Source: a virus
IMG/VR virus record: IMGVR_UViG_3300023174_000595
Coordinates: 1 to 25,327 of that record
Direction: 5' to 3' (one strand)
Length of the DNA stretch: 25,327 nucleotides
Position 1 is the first letter of the stretch, and every line of letters starts with the position of its first letter. Made by a program: the position numbers and the translations under genes. Positions 8,792 to 15,519 of the stretch are shown here, piece by piece. The notes below the pieces were generated by a model. That model did no database searches. It saw only the letters and a program-made list of their open reading frames with translations, and had not been told where the DNA came from.

Positions 8792-10630
8792 ATGGCAACA
8801 AGTTTAAATGGTGATAGCGGTATAGGTCTGAGTGGGTACACTGATACCCTGGCCCAGTCTTTCTTTGTCGATAGAAATCTTTTACTGACTAAAGTAGATT
8901 TATATTTTAGTGATAAAGACTCTCAACTTCCGGTTGAATTGTCAATAAGAAAAGTTGAAAACGATAGACCAAGTGCAAATGTTATTACTAATTCAGTAGT
9001 AGTGGTTAATGCTAGTAGTATTATAACCTCTGCTAATGCTAACATAGCAACTTCATTTACATTTCCAGTTCCAATTAAATTAGATTCCGGTCAGTACTGC
9101 TTTGCTTTGTCATCAGATACAAAAAAGCATCGAGTATATGTTGGTCAAATAGGTGGTGAAGATACAGCTACTGGTTCTACTATCTCAAAGAACCCTTACA
9201 GCGGGGTCATGTTCATGTCTACCAATGGGGTGAACTGGTCTATTGATCAGACCAGAGACATTAAATTTAAGTTGTATAGAGCTAATGTAACAACCTCTAC
9301 TGCAACTGTAGATTTTGTTATGGCAAAGAATACAATGTCGACGCCTTTTATTACAGTGCTTGAAAATGATCCTTTTCAGTCCTTTAATAGAGTGTCAACG
9401 GTTAGAGTTAATCATAAGAAACACGGGTTTCCATCTGGCGCATATGTAAAGTTTAACGGGCTTGCTGGTGAATTTGATTACACCACCAATGCTACAACTA
9501 ACGTTATTACATTTAATAGTATACCTGTTAGTTCATTAGCAAATGTATATTTACAAGTTAGCAATATTACTCTAGATAGCTACACTGTGGACGTAAATGC
9601 AAATGCTATGATACTTGCTAATGTCACCGGGGGTCGTTTTGGTAGATCAGGTATCACTACTACAACCTTGTTGCCTTTCGCAGCTGTCTATCCTTCTATA
9701 GGTACAGAGACACCGCCCAGAACTAATATTGGTTATAAGTTAAAGACAACTGATAGTAGCTTTACTGTGAGTAATTTTGAAGATATAAGTGCTGATACTA
9801 AAGAGTTTTCTGATACCAGGATTCTGGTTGACTCTAAAAACAGAACTACCTCGATGAGTGGAGCAGAAAGCTTTACTTACCGTGTTACATTATCGTCCAG
9901 CGATCCTTATGTGTCACCTATGGTTGATACCTCGTTTGCGAGTGCTGTATTTGTTACACCAGATATTAATTCACCTTCAACATCAGATAACTTAAATGTT
10001 GATTTAATTACCATTGCAAGTGCAAATACTAAGATCTCTTTCTCTGCAACCGGTAATGTATCTGTTGGTGGTTCCTTAGAACAGGCTAATGTTAAGACAA
10101 TGGCACCGGGGGCTTTTGTTACTATTACAAATGCTGGTGATCCAACAAATAATGGTACATTCAGGTTAACTGCAGTATCAAATGACGGTAAGTTTTTTAA
10201 TATCCCGTCTGCAAACGTAGAACCCCAGGGTAATGCAATTACAATTGTATACAGACCAAGGTATATTTCTGACGAAGCTGCCTCCGGAAGTAGTACCCGT
10301 TCAAACTATGTAACTAGAAAAATTGAATTAGCAACACCTGCTACCGGTCTTTTGGTACGATTTGCCGTAAGCAAGCCAGTTGGTTCTGATATTGAAGTAT
10401 ACTATAAATTACAGAATGGTAATGAGGCGGCAGGGTTTAATTCTAAAGAATATACCCAGGTATCTTTAGGTACAATCACCAATACTGTAGACGGTCAGTT
10501 TGTAGATATAGAAAAATTTGTCGATAGTCTTTCATCATTTAATGCTTTCGTACTTAAATTTGTATTAAGATCATCTAGTATTGCCGCCTACCCCAAGGTA
10601 AAAGACTTACGAATTATTGCATTAGAATGA
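8792..10630 (+). CDS. Structural protein equivalent to the C-terminal half of cyanophage DUF4815 proteins (612 aa)
   Basis: Residues about 20-45 carry DTLAQSFFVDRNLLLTKVDL, followed by YFSDKDSQLPVELSIRKV. This is the receptor- or partner-binding beta domain that, in many marine T4-like phages, is part of the same large protein as DUF4815. Residues to about 180 complete it (GQYCFALSSD, DIKFKLYRA). The C-terminus has YVTRKIELATP, IEVYYKLQNGNE and VLKFVLRSSS, ending in VKDLRIIALE, also typical of that family's end. The gene starts 13 bases after the upstream stop. Its ribosome binding site is weak (AAGG at 8778-8781), so translational coupling is likely. It overlaps the next gene by an ATGA. A separate chain replacing half of a larger protein is the simplest reading; a recent stop in one long gene is less likely because an unrelated C-terminal region intervenes. 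Confidence 0.8.
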   Translation: MATSLNGDSGIGLSGYTDTLAQSFFVDRNLLLTKVDLYFSDKDSQLPVELSIRKVENDRPSANVITNSVVVVNASSIITSANANIATSFTFPVPIKLDSGQYCFALSSDTKKHRVYVGQIGGEDTATGSTISKNPYSGVMFMSTNGVNWSIDQTRDIKFKLYRANVTTSTATVDFVMAKNTMSTPFITVLENDPFQSFNRVSTVRVNHKKHGFPSGAYVKFNGLAGEFDYTTNATTNVITFNSIPVSSLANVYLQVSNITLDSYTVDVNANAMILANVTGGRFGRSGITTTTLLPFAAVYPSIGTETPPRTNIGYKLKTTDSSFTVSNFEDISADTKEFSDTRILVDSKNRTTSMSGAESFTYRVTLSSSDPYVSPMVDTSFASAVFVTPDINSPSTSDNLNVDLITIASANTKISFSATGNVSVGGSLEQANVKTMAPGAFVTITNAGDPTNNGTFRLTAVSNDGKFFNIPSANVEPQGNAITIVYRPRYISDEAASGSSTRSNYVTRKIELATPATGLLVRFAVSKPVGSDIEVYYKLQNGNEAAGFNSKEYTQVSLGTITNTVDGQFVDIEKFVDSLSSFNAFVLKFVLRSSSIAAYPKVKDLRIIALE

Positions 10631-10872
10631 TTGATAAACAAGTAATCAAAGTTAAGGATCACCCTACTCTGTATAGAGATCCTAATTCTAAAGCTATATT
10701 AGTCGTAGATCAATTATCTAGACAGAATTATATTAATCAGAGAACGCTTGCTCAAAAAGCAGCAGATTCTACCGAAAATTTGCAAAATGAAATATCCAAT
10801 ATGAAGCAAGAACTAGGTGAACTTAAAGATATGCTTCGTACTTTAATCAGTCAATCTAAGACCGATAAATAA
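10627..10872 (+). CDS. Small coiled-coil structural protein (81 aa)
   Basis: The ATG overlaps the preceding stop codon (ATGA at 10627-10630), indicating coupled translation. The N-terminal half has HPTLYRDPNSKAILVVD followed by LSRQNYINQR, a pattern seen in small proteins next to the large tail proteins of marine T4-like phages. Residues about 45-78 form a heptad-like amphipathic helix (LQNEISNMKQELGELKDMLR). It probably acts as an oligomerising partner or assembly factor for the large protein before it. Function is inferred from position and shape only. Confidence 0.8.
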   Translation: MIDKQVIKVKDHPTLYRDPNSKAILVVDQLSRQNYINQRTLAQKAADSTENLQNEISNMKQELGELKDMLRTLISQSKTDK

Positions 10873-10874
10873 TC

Positions 10875-10882
10875 AATAAATA
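10875..10882 (+). promoter_or_regulatory. Late promoter candidate AATAAATA (with GATAAATA just upstream)
   Basis: AATAAATA at 10875-10882 and GATAAATA at 10864-10871 lie 28 and 39 bases before the ATG at 10911. Both differ from the T4 late box TATAAATA only at the first base, and the second overlaps the end of the upstream gene. The gap to the gene also holds an AAGGTA ribosome binding site. Confidence 0.55.
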
Positions 10883-10910
10883 TTCAATCGAATACAGCAA
10901 GGTAAATTAA

Positions 10911-11798
10911 ATGGCAGCAACACTGGTTCTAAGAACGGTCAAAGGCACACCGTTAACAAATTATGAGGTTGACAACAACTTCTCTAATTTAAACACGTTT
11001 GGAGATGTTGTAAGCTCTAATATTGGCGTTCTTTCTGCGTTAACTACAGCAAGTACCAGTAATATTGTATTTGCTGTTAATAGTTTAGTAACAAGAGATA
11101 CAACTATAAATTCTAATATTGGTGTATTAACTAACCTTACTACAGTAACCCAAGCCAATATTGTAAGTGCTGTTAATGAAATTAAGTTGGGTAATTTAAG
11201 CCAGTTTGGTTCAACAACATCAGCGCAACTTGCATCCATTATTTCTAATGAAACAGGTTCAGGTAACTTAGTATTTTCTACTAGCCCAGCCCTGGAAACC
11301 CCATCTTTAGGGACACCATCGGTTATTATTCTAACCAACGCAACAGGAACTGCAAGCAATCTAACAGTAGGAAAAGTTACTATTACTGATGAAACAACTT
11401 CAGCAACTACTTACTACCCTATGTTGTCAGTTGGAACTTCCAGTGGCAATAGCGCAAATGTATCCAGTACAAAATTATCATTTACCCCTTCAACAGGTCT
11501 TTTGACATCTACGGATTATAATTCTTCTTCTGATATGACGCTAAAACAAGATTTTACTCTAATTCAAAATCCTTTAGATATTATTAGTCAGCTGACTGGA
11601 TTTGGATTTACCTGGAAAGATAGTAAAGAAAAAGCATACGGCTTATTAGCCCAAGAGGTTGAAAAGGTAATACCTGAAATCGTTAAAGATAGACCTGACG
11701 GAACTAAAGGTATTAATTATATGAACCTTACTGCCTTCTTAGTTGAAGCTATTAAGGATTTAAAACAAGAAATCACAGAGCTTAAGAAGCATAAATAA
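10911..11798 (+). CDS. Tail fibre with C-terminal peptidase S74 intramolecular chaperone domain (295 aa)
   Basis: The N-terminus LVLRTVKGTPLTNYEVDNNF is the usual opening of short fibres in marine T4-like phages. Residues about 30-100 contain two copies of a unit with SNIGVL, LTT and NIV-AVN, probably a helical or trimeric shaft. The C-terminal 90 residues form a peptidase S74 domain. The Ser-Asp-x-x-x-Lys arrangement places Ser207 and Lys212 as the likely autocleavage dyad, followed by LDIISQLTGFGFTWKD, YGLLAQEVEKVIPEIV and NYMNLTAFLVEAIKDL. In the family (endosialidase and T5 L-shaped fibre type) this domain promotes trimer folding and then cuts itself off. The mature fibre would end just before Ser207. 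An AAGGTA ribosome binding site and a late promoter precede it. Confidence 0.88.
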   Translation: MAATLVLRTVKGTPLTNYEVDNNFSNLNTFGDVVSSNIGVLSALTTASTSNIVFAVNSLVTRDTTINSNIGVLTNLTTVTQANIVSAVNEIKLGNLSQFGSTTSAQLASIISNETGSGNLVFSTSPALETPSLGTPSVIILTNATGTASNLTVGKVTITDETTSATTYYPMLSVGTSSGNSANVSSTKLSFTPSTGLLTSTDYNSSSDMTLKQDFTLIQNPLDIISQLTGFGFTWKDSKEKAYGLLAQEVEKVIPEIVKDRPDGTKGINYMNLTAFLVEAIKDLKQEITELKKHK

Positions 11799-11812
11799 AA
11801 TAGCACTTAAGC
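11780..11812 (+). other. Inverted repeat enclosing a late promoter
   Basis: GCTTAAG (11780-11786) and CTTAAGC (11806-11812) are perfect 7-bp arms around a 19-base loop that contains the CATAAATA box. The left arm lies in the last codons of the S74 fibre gene. It may fold in readthrough RNA or mark a protein site; no T-tract follows. Confidence 0.4.
11790..11797 (+). promoter_or_regulatory. Late promoter candidate CATAAATA
   Basis: One mismatch (first base) to TATAAATA. It overlaps the stop codon of the fibre gene and lies 37 bases before the next ATG at 11835, with a strong AAGGAG ribosome binding site at 11824-11829 in between. It likely starts the unit that leads into the oxygenase and adhesin genes. 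Confidence 0.6.
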
Positions 11813-11834
11813 CGAGTTCACAAAAGGAGCGAAG

Positions 11835-12311
11835 ATGGCAATTAAAGTAGGCGGAACAACCGTCGTAGATGATACACGCGTTGCAAACGTTGCAAGCTTT
11901 CAAGTAAACGGTACCACGGTTGTAGATGGGTCCCGTAATCTTACAGTAGTTAATTCCACACCCACAGGTATACTTACGACTAAAAAAATCGTAGAAACAG
12001 TTGTGGCTATTGGCAATACAGGTACAGCAGCAACAATTGATCTTTCAAATGGTACATTGTTTACTGCTACACTTAACGGTAATGCTACATTAACAATTTC
12101 CAATCCAGGTGCGGTATCATCATTTACACTAGTGTTAACAAACGATGCATCTGCAGGTAGAACAGTTGCTTTTTCAGGGGGAACTATTAAGTACCCTGGC
12201 GGCACAGTAACCCGAACAACTACCGCTAATGCAGTAGACGTTTGGTTCTTTTTCACTCCCAACAGTGGAACGACATGGTACGCTTCCATTCCAATGGCAA
12301 ATCTTTCTTAA
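11835..12311 (+). CDS. Small tail-fibre-type structural protein (158 aa)
   Basis: The start is fixed by AAGGAG (11824-11829). Residues 1-40 hold two copies of a G-T-T-V-V-D motif (VGGTTVVDD and VNGTTVVDGSRNL). A related N-terminus occurs in the protein at 15520, so the motif may be a shared attachment segment. Residues about 60-158 form a beta domain with LFTATLNGNATLTI, SFTLVLTNDASAGRTVAF and YPGGT, ending in the aromatic run WFFFTP. This matches a C-terminal domain found in many phage fibre and tail-tip proteins. No enzymatic motif is seen. It is probably a virion protein at the tail periphery. Confidence 0.8.
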   Translation: MAIKVGGTTVVDDTRVANVASFQVNGTTVVDGSRNLTVVNSTPTGILTTKKIVETVVAIGNTGTAATIDLSNGTLFTATLNGNATLTISNPGAVSSFTLVLTNDASAGRTVAFSGGTIKYPGGTVTRTTTANAVDVWFFFTPNSGTTWYASIPMANLS

Positions 12312-12324
12312 CTAGGAGCATAAA

Positions 12325-12558
12325 ATGGCTTTAACATCAGATCAACAAGCATTAGTCGACGTACAAATAGCAATTGAAGCAGATCGCTTTACAAAAACTG
12401 AAGCAATAGAGAATAAACGAGCAAAGTTAGAAGCAATTCGCATGGCTCGCGAAACACTTACAGAAAACAATCGAAGCAAACCCGCAGATTCACGAGAAGT
12501 TACTGCTGCTGACATTACAACATTTGCAGCTTCTTTGATTGCATACGTTAACACCTAA
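12325..12558 (+). CDS. Small helical protein of unknown function (77 aa)
   Basis: A clear AGGAG precedes the ATG by a few bases and the gene follows the upstream stop by 13 bases. The protein is nearly all predicted helix (VDVQIAIEADRF, KRAKLEAIRMARETL) with a C-terminal segment EVTAADITTFAASLIAYV. It has no membrane segment and no recognised domain. Its place between two tail proteins suggests an assembly or accessory role. I do not recognise it. Confidence 0.7.
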   Translation: MALTSDQQALVDVQIAIEADRFTKTEAIENKRAKLEAIRMARETLTENNRSKPADSREVTAADITTFAASLIAYVNT

Positions 12559-12616
12559 TTAGTAATAACAACGTATGATTTAATTTCCTTCTGTTTGAGT
12601 TTATAAAGAATATAAC

Positions 12617-13192
12617 ATGCAATATACTATGAATATACCGTACGCTAAAGAAGTACACCCGTACGTTTGGGATGATGATTGTTTTACTTCTAAAGAATTA
12701 GACATATTACAAGGCTATGCAAAAAACGCTGAATTCCCTGCTGTACTCGATACAGCAGGGTTTACTGATAGAGATGTCAGGCGTTCTTCTGTTACATGGA
12801 TAAATAATAATAATAAAAATGAATGGATATTCTCTAGACTTTCACAGGTAGTAGGTATTTTAAATGCACGGTTTTACGGATTTAACTTAACTGGATTTGG
12901 AGAAGCTTTGCAGCTTACTAATTATGATAGTACTGATAAAGGTATGTATAGGTGGCATCAAGACTATGCAGCTCAAGTTAGCCGTAAGTTATCTGTAGTA
13001 ATTCAACTTTCTGATCCTTCTGAGTATGATGGTGGAGAACTACAAATAATGACAGGGCCTCTCGATACTGTTAAAAAACAACGTGGGTTAGCTACAGTGT
13101 TTCCATCATGGGCAGTACATCAAGTTACTCCGGTAACAAGAGGTACGCGTCAAACTTTAGTAGCTTGGATTTCAGGACCAGATTTTATATGA
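12617..13192 (+). CDS. 2OG-Fe(II) oxygenase, prolyl-4-hydroxylase/PKHD type (191 aa)
   Basis: The fold signature is complete. The iron ligands are His114 and Asp116 (RWHQDYA) and His168 (FPSWAVHQVTPV), with Arg178 (GTRQTL) as the 2-oxoglutarate carboxylate binder, followed by VAWISGP. The core strand KLSVVIQLSDPSEYDGGEL is typical of the PKHD hydroxylase branch, which oxidises protein proline or other side chains using O2 and 2-oxoglutarate. Length fits a stand-alone catalytic domain. The ribosome binding site is poor (AAAGAATATAAC). The gene overlaps the next oxygenase by ATGA and lies 0.6 kb before a Gly/Pro-rich fibre protein, a plausible substrate. A perfect 10-bp inverted repeat lies within codons 40-48. 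The substrate is not shown by the sequence. Confidence 0.88.
   Translation: MQYTMNIPYAKEVHPYVWDDDCFTSKELDILQGYAKNAEFPAVLDTAGFTDRDVRRSSVTWINNNNKNEWIFSRLSQVVGILNARFYGFNLTGFGEALQLTNYDSTDKGMYRWHQDYAAQVSRKLSVVIQLSDPSEYDGGELQIMTGPLDTVKKQRGLATVFPSWAVHQVTPVTRGTRQTLVAWISGPDFI
12736..12760 (+). other. Strong hairpin inside the first oxygenase gene
   Basis: CCCTGCTGTA (12736-12745) and TACAGCAGGG (12751-12760) are perfect 10-bp arms separated by a 5-base loop and followed by TTT. It is the strongest stem I noticed in the window and lies inside a coding region (residues 40-48). It could pause or attenuate transcription into the oxygenase genes, or be coincidental. Confidence 0.6.
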
Positions 13193-13788
13193 ATATTAAA
13201 TACGAAGATTTTATTGGCATATATGACAATGTATTTCCTGAAGGGTACTGTAGTCATGTAATTCAGGAATTTGATCGACTTGAACAAGATTGCGTTGGTC
13301 ATAATAGACAGGTAACAGACCGTGTCGGTAAGCATATTAAAGATGATTATCAGATCATGATGAACGGTCGAACCATGAAAATGAACCCGTTTATGGAAAA
13401 CAACCCTGTAGATGTATTTTTAGATGGGTTGCAAAAATGTTATAATGAATATACAGAAAAGTATTCTGTATTAAAAGACGGTAATATACGCGGGGAAGCA
13501 ATTAAGTTACAGCGTACAGCACCTGGTGGGGGATACCATGTATGGCACGGTGAACAAAATCACAGGAATGGTGCCGCCAATCGCGTACTGGTTTATATGC
13601 TGTATTTAAATACGCTACCGTTAGAGAATGCGGGAGAGACAGAGTTTTTATATCAGAAAAAACGCTTTAATCCTATTGAGAATCGTTTACTTATTTGGCC
13701 TGCAGCCTATACCCATGCCCATCGCGGTAATACGGTATTTGGCGAACAGTCTAAGTATATCGCAACTGGTTGGTTTTACTTCGATTAA
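13189..13788 (+). CDS. Second 2OG-Fe(II) oxygenase (199 aa)
   Basis: I chose the ATG at 13189, which overlaps the preceding stop as ATGA. An upstream start at 13108 would only overprint the first oxygenase. The catalytic core reads LQRTAPGGGYHVWHGEQ, giving a probable H-x-E pair (His120, Glu122). A strand RVLVYMLYLNTL, then AGETEFLYQ, follows. The distal histidine is His176 or His178 (YTHAHRGN), and Lys190 (SKYIATGWF) is a likely 2-oxoglutarate contact. This arrangement is known from oxygenases in cyanophage genomes; Glu instead of Asp in the iron triad is a noted variation. The sequence is clearly diverged from its neighbour at 12617, so this is not a recent duplication. Tandem placement suggests related or sequential substrates. 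Confidence 0.85.
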   Translation: MNIKYEDFIGIYDNVFPEGYCSHVIQEFDRLEQDCVGHNRQVTDRVGKHIKDDYQIMMNGRTMKMNPFMENNPVDVFLDGLQKCYNEYTEKYSVLKDGNIRGEAIKLQRTAPGGGYHVWHGEQNHRNGAANRVLVYMLYLNTLPLENAGETEFLYQKKRFNPIENRLLIWPAAYTHAHRGNTVFGEQSKYIATGWFYFD

Positions 13789-13798
13789 GGTAAAAAAA

Positions 13799-14692
13799 AT
13801 GGCTATTGGAACATCAAAAATTGGAGTGCTTGGCGGGAAACCTATAACCCCTGGAGGCACGCAAACATTTAATTCCTCTGGGACTTTTTCTGTTCCTACT
13901 GGTATAACAAGAGTTTCAATTACAGGTCAAGGAGGCCCGGGTAGCCCCGGTAACCCCGGTAACCCTGGTAACTGTGGTATTGGTGGCGCCGGGGGTAGAG
14001 GAGGTTCTGGGGGAGGAGCTGGGGCTCGAGGTGGCTGTGGAGGGGTGTATAACTCTGGAGCTGGTTCTTCCGGTAACCCAGGTAATATCTCTAATACACC
14101 TGGTAACTCTGGAGCATCTTCTTCTGGATTTGGTTTTACCTGGAATGGAGGACCTGGAGGTAACCCTGGTAACGCCGGTAACGGTGGTACAGGTGGTAAT
14201 ACAGGCAGCCAAGGGGCAGCTGGCGCCCAAGACGGGTCTTCATACCCAGTTCACGGCGGCGGCGGTGCTGCAGGAAATCCTGGAGGCAGCCCAGGTTCCC
14301 CTGGCACTAATGGTCCCCCAAGCCCGTGTGGAAGCAGATCAAGAGGGGGCCCCGGTGGTGCTGGAGGAGGGGGTACACCCGGTGGTTCTGGTGCTATTTA
14401 TTATAACTGCCAATACGCAAGACAAGGTGCTTCCGGTGGTCCTATAGGGCCAACTTATGGTGGCGGCGGTGGTGGTGGTGAATTGGGTTACAATAATGCT
14501 GTATATGGATTCAGGGGCGCCAGTGGTGGTGGTGGTGGAGGAGGTGGGGGAGGAGGCGGTAACCCCGGTAACTCTGCCAACCCTGGTAATGCCGGTGGTA
14601 CTACCACTTATAATTGCCAGACCGTTGCAGGAAACTACGCAGTGACAGTTGGTTCTGGAGGCTTTGTTAATGTTACGTGGAACCCTCAATAA
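13799..14692 (+). CDS. Gly/Pro-rich collagen-like tail adhesin (297 aa)
   Basis: The ATG at 13799 follows the oxygenase stop by ten bases with AAGG upstream; longer in-frame starts would overlap the oxygenase. Residues about 20-40 form a beta strand entry (TQTFNSSGTFSVPTGITRVS). From about 43 to 275 the chain is dominated by glycine, with many P-G-N triplets (PGSPGNPGNPGN near the start and others later) and long glycine runs. Five or so cysteines lie in the rich region (NCG, GGCGG, SPCGS, YNCQ). The end returns to strands (AVTVGSGGFVNVTWNP). This resembles polyglycine-II-type tips such as the T-even gp38 adhesins, here with a collagen-like proline component. It probably binds the host receptor at a fibre tip. 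The stop overlaps the next ATG (TAATG). Local composition is GC-rich because of glycine codons. Confidence 0.82.
   Translation: MAIGTSKIGVLGGKPITPGGTQTFNSSGTFSVPTGITRVSITGQGGPGSPGNPGNPGNCGIGGAGGRGGSGGGAGARGGCGGVYNSGAGSSGNPGNISNTPGNSGASSSGFGFTWNGGPGGNPGNAGNGGTGGNTGSQGAAGAQDGSSYPVHGGGGAAGNPGGSPGSPGTNGPPSPCGSRSRGGPGGAGGGGTPGGSGAIYYNCQYARQGASGGPIGPTYGGGGGGGELGYNNAVYGFRGASGGGGGGGGGGGGNPGNSANPGNAGGTTTYNCQTVAGNYAVTVGSGGFVNVTWNPQ
13940..13975 (+). repeat. 9-bp tandem repeats (GGTAACCCC-type) in the adhesin
   Basis: Four consecutive 9-base units, GGTAGCCCC, GGTAACCCC, GGTAACCCT and GGTAACTGT, encode GSP-GNP-GNP-GNC. Similar GGTAACCC clusters recur near 14160 and 14560. They provide homology for expansion or recombination within the tip protein. 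Confidence 0.85.
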
Positions 14693-15159
14693 TGGACACA
14701 AAACTTAGAAAAGCAATTGATGCTCACAATACAAAAATGACCCTTGAAAGTATGGAAGGCGAGAAAGATCGCGCCCGATCGGTAACAGTCGGAACAGCTT
14801 TTGGGGGTGTAACCGAGATAGGAATGCGGTCACGTACCGGTACTTATGTTTGGTGTATATTACAACCTACAGAAGTTACAGAATTAATTCACCAACTGGC
14901 AGCTAATATTGGTTGCCATATTGGTATAAAGCCTCGTGAAGACTTTGGTAGCTGGAGACATTGGAAAGAAACCGATACTCCATTACTTGGAGGAGATGGT
15001 AGCGGGTGGGCACCTCACCCAAATCACCCTCCTATGGCTAAAATTAAACATGAAAATCAACCCGGGCTTAACAAGCCCTCAAGGAGTAACGAAGATGCTA
15101 TGGCAACTGAAAAAAATATCAACCGGCGAAATACTAAACGAGCCGCAAAAACTACCTAA
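14692..15159 (+). CDS. Conserved-looking protein of unknown function (155 aa)
   Basis: The ATG at 14692 overlaps the adhesin stop (TAATG). The N-terminal half is charged and helical (KLRKAIDAHNTKM, MEGEKDRAR), then VTVGTAFGGVTEI and an alternating core TYVWCILQPTEVTELIHQLA. A histidine-rich segment APHPNHPPMAK follows. The final 21 residues are strongly basic and overlap the first 65 bases of the next gene in another frame, so they are probably an unconstrained tail. I do not recognise a domain. Position between an adhesin and a tail assembly chaperone suggests a virion or assembly role. Confidence 0.72.
   Translation: MDTKLRKAIDAHNTKMTLESMEGEKDRARSVTVGTAFGGVTEIGMRSRTGTYVWCILQPTEVTELIHQLAANIGCHIGIKPREDFGSWRHWKETDTPLLGGDGSGWAPHPNHPPMAKIKHENQPGLNKPSRSNEDAMATEKNINRRNTKRAAKTT
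15064..15078 (+). other. Hairpin just upstream of a ribosome binding site
   Basis: GGGCTT (15064-15069) and AAGCCC (15073-15078) form a perfect 6-bp stem with loop AAC, ending two bases before the AAGGAG that serves the gene at 15095. No T-tract follows, so termination is unlikely; an effect on translation of the chaperone is more plausible. Confidence 0.5.
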
Positions 15160-15478
15160 CAACTGGGGTCCTATTTTTGGACTAGATGGTATTCAAGACC
15201 GTCTTGGTGATCTTTCATGGTTGGGAGAAGCATACAATGACCAGGGGTGGTTTGTTGTTGGAGAAGCCCCTGCTGAACCTGCTCAAGCTACTGCTGCTGA
15301 GCTGGCCTGGGATCGTGCTAAGAAGTTGTTATGGGAGTCTGATTGGAGTATGCTGTCAGATGTACCTATGACAGCTGGGGACAAAGTTTTATGGATTGAA
15401 TATCGAAGAGCTTTGAGAGATATTCGTTTGCAATCAGGGTTTCCTTCTGATATTCAATGGCCTGTTAAGCCAGCTTAA
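15095..15478 (+). CDS. Tail (fibre) assembly chaperone, Phage_tail_APC type (127 aa)
   Basis: I start the gene at the ATG at 15095, eight bases after a perfect AAGGAG (15081-15086). The longer open frame upstream overprints the previous gene and lacks similarity. The N-terminal part reads MLWQLKKISTGEILNEPQ, LPNNWGPIFGLDGI and LSWLGEAYNDQGWFVV. Residues about 68-127 carry the tail assembly chaperone signature: WDRAKKLLWESDWSML, then YRRALRDIRLQSGFP and IQWPVKP at the end. Such proteins help fold or attach tail fibres and are often encoded directly after the fibre tip. Here it would serve the Gly/Pro-rich adhesin. It overlaps the preceding gene by 65 bases in a different frame. Confidence 0.82.
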   Translation: MLWQLKKISTGEILNEPQKLPNNWGPIFGLDGIQDRLGDLSWLGEAYNDQGWFVVGEAPAEPAQATAAELAWDRAKKLLWESDWSMLSDVPMTAGDKVLWIEYRRALRDIRLQSGFPSDIQWPVKPA

Positions 15479-15484
15479 TAAATA
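15477..15484 (+). promoter_or_regulatory. Late promoter candidate AATAAATA
   Basis: One mismatch to TATAAATA. It overlaps the chaperone stop codon and lies 35 bases before the ATG at 15520. The stop region is also a short inverted repeat, TTAAGC-CA-GCTTAA (15465-15478). The following AAGGA supplies the ribosome binding site. Confidence 0.55.
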
Positions 15485-15519
15485 CATAGGCATTATAGCC
15501 ATAATAATAAGGAATATTA

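Noticed and set aside
12602-12609. TATAAAGA before the first oxygenase
   Set aside because: One mismatch to the late box, but only seven bases from the ATG, leaving no room for a transcript start and ribosome binding site.
13108-13188. Upstream start for the second oxygenase
   Set aside because: The extra 27 residues overprint the end of the first oxygenase; the ATGA start at 13189 fits the local coupling pattern.
13974-14447. Long + strand frame (157 codons) inside the Gly/Pro-rich adhesin
   Set aside because: Its Val/Leu-rich sequence is what glycine and proline codon repeats give when read out of frame; it has no ribosome binding site and lies wholly inside a well-supported gene.
13940-14600. 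Short repeats resembling a CRISPR or satellite array
   Set aside because: Units are 9 bases, in frame, without spacers, and encode a continuous glycine-rich protein.
14339-14701. Antisense frame over the adhesin's glycine-rich region
   Set aside because: Thr/Ser/Pro-rich shadow of glycine codons; every supported gene in the window is on the + strand.
14936-15094. Upstream extension of the tail assembly chaperone frame
   Set aside because: It overlaps the preceding gene extensively, while the ATG at 15095 has a perfect AAGGAG at ideal spacing and begins the recognisable sequence.
14692-15478. Programmed frameshift joining the unknown protein to the chaperone
   Set aside because: Tail chaperone frameshifts are known, but no slippery heptamer is seen and the downstream gene has its own strong ribosome binding site.
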